DNA of 7,927 nucleotides from an uncultured Bacteroidales bacterium (GTDB lineage Bacteria > Bacteroidota > Bacteroidia > Bacteroidales > Muribaculaceae): NCBI GenBank assembly GCA_947177325.1, contig CAMWUH010000086.1, forward strand, positions 1 through 7,927, in the 5' to 3' direction. The notes beneath the pieces were generated by a model that saw only the letters and a program-made list of their open reading frames with translations, was not told where the DNA came from and did not search any database. This document shows positions 6,325-7,927 of the stretch, piece by piece. Position 1 is the stretch's first letter; each line of letters begins with the position of its first letter. A program made the translations under genes and the position numbers.

Positions 6325-6363
6325 GTAAAAATAAAAGCCGTAAAAATAAGAGTGGTTAATCAT
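6304..6363 (-). CDS. Phe/Tyr-rich leader peptide of the aromatic operon
   Basis: The ORF encodes 19 residues, MINHSYFYGFYFYFYFDKK, with ATG at 6363-6361 and TAA at 6306-6304. Residues 6-16 contain five Tyr and five Phe in near-perfect alternation, broken only by one Gly. It starts ~20 nt after the predicted transcription start. It ends 3 nt before the antiterminator arm and ~65 nt before the terminator hairpin. The operon behind it makes exactly Phe and Tyr, and no Trp codon is present. The inferred role is regulatory translation: charged tRNA-Phe and tRNA-Tyr let the ribosome reach the stop and favour termination, while shortage stalls it and favours read-through, as with pheL in E. coli. 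It is too short for ordinary gene callers. There is no clear Shine-Dalgarno sequence, which is normal in this phylum. The AT-rich codons (TTT, TAT, TAC) are a caution, but the in-frame alternation bounded by start and stop is hard to get by chance. Confidence 0.8.
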   Translation of the reverse strand: MINHSYFYGFYFYFYFDKK

Positions 6364-6388
6364 TGCGTCTTGGTTTTATAATTCATCA

Positions 6389-6419
6389 CAAAGGTAACTA
6401 TTTGCTATGAATTAACAAA
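6389..6419 (-). promoter_or_regulatory. promoter of the phenylalanine/tyrosine operon
   Basis: On the minus strand TTTG (6419-6416), a 19-nt spacer and TACCTTTG (6396-6389) match the Bacteroidetes primary-sigma consensus TTTG-N19-TAnnTTTG at every defined base. Transcription should start around 6382, giving a ~195-nt leader that contains the Phe/Tyr peptide and the attenuator. An AT-rich stretch (6415-6450) precedes it. Confidence 0.85.
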
Positions 6420-6460
6420 ATATTTTTTCAAATTTTTACAAAAAATATTTCCATCCAAGC

Positions 6461-6540
6461 AAAAGGAGGAGATAAAGTAAGAATCAAAGGAGAGAGGGGA
6501 GAGAGGAGAATGATGATGAATGGGGAGAGGGGAGGTTGGT
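6461..6540 (-). terminator. C-rich, G-free tract: candidate Rho-dependent terminator
   Basis: The minus-strand RNA from 6540 to 6461, immediately after the stop of the membrane-protein gene, is almost purely pyrimidine with a few A residues. It contains only one G (opposite C6485) in 80 nt and many CUC/CCC runs. No intrinsic terminator follows that gene before the aromatic operon promoter. A C-over-G bubble of this length is the known signature of Rho utilisation sites. The plus strand is a matching purine tract (repeated GGAGAG). Functional assignment is inference. Confidence 0.5.
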
Positions 6541-7089
6541 TTATTCTTTTATTTTTCGGTATTCGGCCATGAATTTATGGAGATTGAAAAGGCCCATTGC
6601 TAATCCTAATATAGAGCCGCAAATAATGCCGGAAATCACATATTTGTCAGCGCGAAGTGCGTAGGCCAAAAAGGCAATCAAACCAATCGCAATCGGCAGC
6701 AGAAAGGCCAGTGACTGAAAATGCTTTTTGCGATAATACATTGCCCTGTCAATCACTTCGGTTACGGTCATTTCATAGCAGTTGATAGCCGACACACCCT
6801 TATACAAATAGTAATCGATGCAACCGCAGGCTATGAAGTAGGCAGTCATCACACCGAAAACCACATATTTCATCCAGTCAGCTTCAAAGCCCAAATCCAT
6901 GTTGAGCCAGCAAAACACGCATAAAATCAGCAGGAATGAGCAGCGCGAAAACCGGCCGTAGCGTTTGGCAAGGCTTTGAAGCGCCGTTTCTTTACGCTGC
7001 AGGTAGTTGTTTTCATATTCTTGAGCTTTGAGTTGCGACATGCGGCGAGCTGCCTCTTGCCATGTCGTTCTGATTTCTTCGGGAGTCAT
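6541..7089 (-). CDS. four-helix membrane protein, possible sigma-factor regulator
   Basis: I do not recognise the family. The 182-residue protein has a charged N-terminal segment (1-47, starting MTPEEIRTTWQEAARRM, probably helical and cytoplasmic). Four hydrophobic segments follow at about 48-64, 73-92, 124-144 and 150-170. A loop at ~93-123 contains DRAMYYRKKHF, and the tail is short and basic (KFMAEYRKIKE). There is no signal peptide or enzyme motif. It starts 28 bp after the ECF sigma-factor gene on the same strand and is surely co-transcribed. In Bacteroidetes, small membrane proteins encoded directly behind ECF sigma genes often act as anti-sigma or accessory factors, and a cytoplasmic N-terminal helix could bind the sigma factor. 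This role is inferred from position only. No zinc-binding anti-sigma motif (HxxxCxxC) is visible. Confidence 0.7.
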   Translation of the reverse strand: MTPEEIRTTWQEAARRMSQLKAQEYENNYLQRKETALQSLAKRYGRFSRCSFLLILCVFCWLNMDLGFEADWMKYVVFGVMTAYFIACGCIDYYLYKGVSAINCYEMTVTEVIDRAMYYRKKHFQSLAFLLPIAIGLIAFLAYALRADKYVISGIICGSILGLAMGLFNLHKFMAEYRKIKE

Positions 7090-7117
7090 AATAAAAAACG
7101 TTAGAGAGTAGAGAGTA

Positions 7118-7714
7118 TTATAATGATGATGTGTCGTGAGATAATCGAGTTTTGATGCGATTGATTTTAACTGCTACATTGTTGCGCGACAGGCCTGTAA
7201 CCTCGGCTATTTCATCATAGCTGCGCTCGTCAAGCCACATTGTTATCACCGCCTTGTCGATTGGCGTTAAACGGTCAATTTGGCGATGAAGCCACTCGAT
7301 ACGTTCAAGCAGGTCGTTGTCAGCCTCATCAGCCGTAACATCCATGTTGAGTTCAACGGCTACGAACCGAGGTTGCGACGTGCGTTTTCTGACGGTTGAC
7401 ACGCAGGTGTTGAATGCTACACGATAAATCCACGTTGACTCAGCGGCGTCGCCACGATAGGTTTTCAGGCCGTTCCAAATGTTAATCAAAACGTCTTGGC
7501 GAAGGTCGTTGAAATCGTCGGTCGATGATGAGTAGGAGAAGCAAACCCGCGAAATCAGTGCCCCATAGTCGTTAACCAAGCGGGCAAAATGTTGCTCACG
7601 CTCTGATTCGGTTACTTGGCCGGGGAGAATAGCGGCGAAAAGCTTTACTATTTTTCGCCAGGGGTTGCATCCCGCAATGGCAGGCAGGGTTGATATATTA
7701 ATTGAAGCAGTCAT
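7118..7714 (-). CDS. ECF-type RNA polymerase sigma factor
   Basis: This is a group 4 (extracytoplasmic function) sigma-70 factor of 198 residues that redirects RNA polymerase to its own promoter class. Region 2 covers ~43-110: FARLVNDYGALISRVCFS, then DLRQDVLINIWNGLKTYRG (70-88, core-binding and -10 melting), then STWIYRVAFNTCVSTVRK (93-110, -10 recognition). A linker of ~25 residues follows. Region 4 covers ~133-192, including LTPIDKAVITMWL and the helix-turn-helix SYDEIAEVTGLSRNNVAVKINRIKTRL (165-191) for -35 recognition. There is no region 1.1 or 3. About 38 residues precede region 2, more than usual, but no other Met is available before residue 124, so the ATG is accepted. The signal is unknown. 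An ECF-like promoter lies upstream and a membrane protein, a possible regulator, follows. Confidence 0.9.
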   Translation of the reverse strand: MTASINISTLPAIAGCNPWRKIVKLFAAILPGQVTESEREQHFARLVNDYGALISRVCFSYSSSTDDFNDLRQDVLINIWNGLKTYRGDAAESTWIYRVAFNTCVSTVRKRTSQPRFVAVELNMDVTADEADNDLLERIEWLHRQIDRLTPIDKAVITMWLDERSYDEIAEVTGLSRNNVAVKINRIKTRLSHDTSSL

Positions 7715-7732
7715 TGATTTTGTGGCAATAGC

Positions 7733-7755
7733 GAAAGCTCTTTTTATCAGCTTTC
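7733..7755 (-). other. hairpin at the 5' end of the sigma-factor transcript
   Basis: On the minus strand GAAAGCT (7755-7749) pairs with AGCTTTC (7739-7733), 7 bp around a 9-nt loop. It would sit at the very start of the transcript from the promoter at 7763-7791 and end 18 nt before the start codon. It could stabilise the messenger or influence translation; there is no U-tract after it. Confidence 0.4.
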
Positions 7756-7762
7756 ACTACTA

Positions 7763-7791
7763 TTAGTCGCAAAGGAAAGGAAAAAGTTACA
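7763..7791 (-). promoter_or_regulatory. ECF-type promoter of the sigma-factor gene
   Basis: On the minus strand TGTAAC (7791-7786), a 16-nt spacer and CGACTAA (7769-7763) have the form of ECF promoters (AAC -35 element, ~16-nt gap, CGTC-like -10). This suggests that the sigma factor transcribes its own gene. A housekeeping-like pair overlaps it: TTTG at 7807-7804, then TTCCTTTG ending at 7770, one mismatch from TAnnTTTG. Basal and induced transcription may therefore share this site. Confidence 0.55.
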
Positions 7792-7872
7792 CTCCGTCAA
7801 AACTTTTTTGAGCCGGCTAAAGATTTCTCCCGAGGAAACAATGCTTTGGCAAGAACACACCTTAAGAGGCGC

Positions 7873-7892
7873 TTCAAAATTTGCATTTTGAA
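7873..7892. repeat. 8-bp inverted repeat near the window end
   Basis: TTCAAAAT (7873-7880) and ATTTTGAA (7885-7892) are perfect reverse complements around TTGC. It could be an operator or a weak hairpin. The rest of 7808-7927 shows no gene, and any neighbour lies beyond the window. Confidence 0.3.
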
Positions 7893-7927
7893 ACACTCTC
7901 TGAATGGTCAGTTTCGCCGGAAATATA

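Noticed and set aside
6196..6380. T-box or metabolite riboswitch as an alternative to the attenuator
   Set aside because: No T-box consensus (GGNACC-type) or known aptamer core is visible. The F/Y ORF with three competing segments explains the leader fully.
6360..6386. Eight-codon ORF MNYKTKTQ just upstream of, and overlapping, the Phe/Tyr leader peptide
   Set aside because: Its ATG begins 3 nt after the -7 box, so it lies at or before the expected transcription start. It has one Tyr and no Phe.
7841..7891. 16-codon ORF MLWQEHTLRGASKFAF after GAGGAAACA on the plus strand
   Set aside because: It has a Shine-Dalgarno-like sequence but no recognisable promoter, and the phylum does not depend on such sites. 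It is too short to support as a gene.

Overview
The window looks like a chromosomal segment from a Bacteroidetes organism, most likely order Bacteroidales (gut Muribaculaceae/Bacteroides-like). Three observations support this. Promoters match the Bacteroidetes consensus TTTG-N19/20-TAnnTTTG rather than TTGACA/TATAAT. Genes lack strong Shine-Dalgarno sequences. The aromatic cluster has the Bacteroidetes order and the Bacteroidetes fusion, a DAHP synthase carrying a C-terminal chorismate mutase. The family-level assignment is inference.

Layout. Positions 1-1841 (+ strand) hold a DnaQ-like DEDD exonuclease-domain protein and, behind its own TAnnTTTG promoter, a secreted NlpC/P60 cell-wall peptidase. 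A perfect 20-bp-stem hairpin (1877-1924) lies between the converging transcription units and serves as a terminator. Next to it is a 214-bp non-coding element (1934-2147) with imperfect 23-bp terminal inverted repeats and a perfect 8-bp flanking duplication, so it looks like a MITE. It apparently inserted between the aromatic operon and its terminator.

Positions 6419-2169 (- strand) hold one operon for phenylalanine and tyrosine synthesis: pheA (prephenate dehydratase), an aminotransferase, the DAHP synthase/chorismate mutase, and tyrA (prephenate dehydrogenase). Together they cover the committed first step, the branch-point step and both terminal branches.

The most interesting region is the 200-nt leader of this operon. 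A good promoter (6389-6419) is followed by an unannotated 19-codon ORF, MINHSYFYGFYFYFYFDKK (6304-6363), in which ten of eleven consecutive residues alternate Tyr and Phe. Three short segments come next: CGGGATTTA, its complement TAAATCCCG, and CGGGATTT again. They can form either a 9-bp antiterminator or an 8-bp hairpin plus U-tract terminator just before pheA. This is the full logic of ribosome-mediated transcription attenuation, reading both amino acids that the operon makes.

Positions 7791-6541 (- strand) hold an ECF sigma factor gene with an ECF-type promoter (TGTAAC-N16-CGACTAA), followed by a four-helix membrane protein that may be its regulator. This unit ends in an almost G-free, C-rich stretch (6461-6540) that looks like a Rho loading site. 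The last ~130 bases show only a small hairpin.
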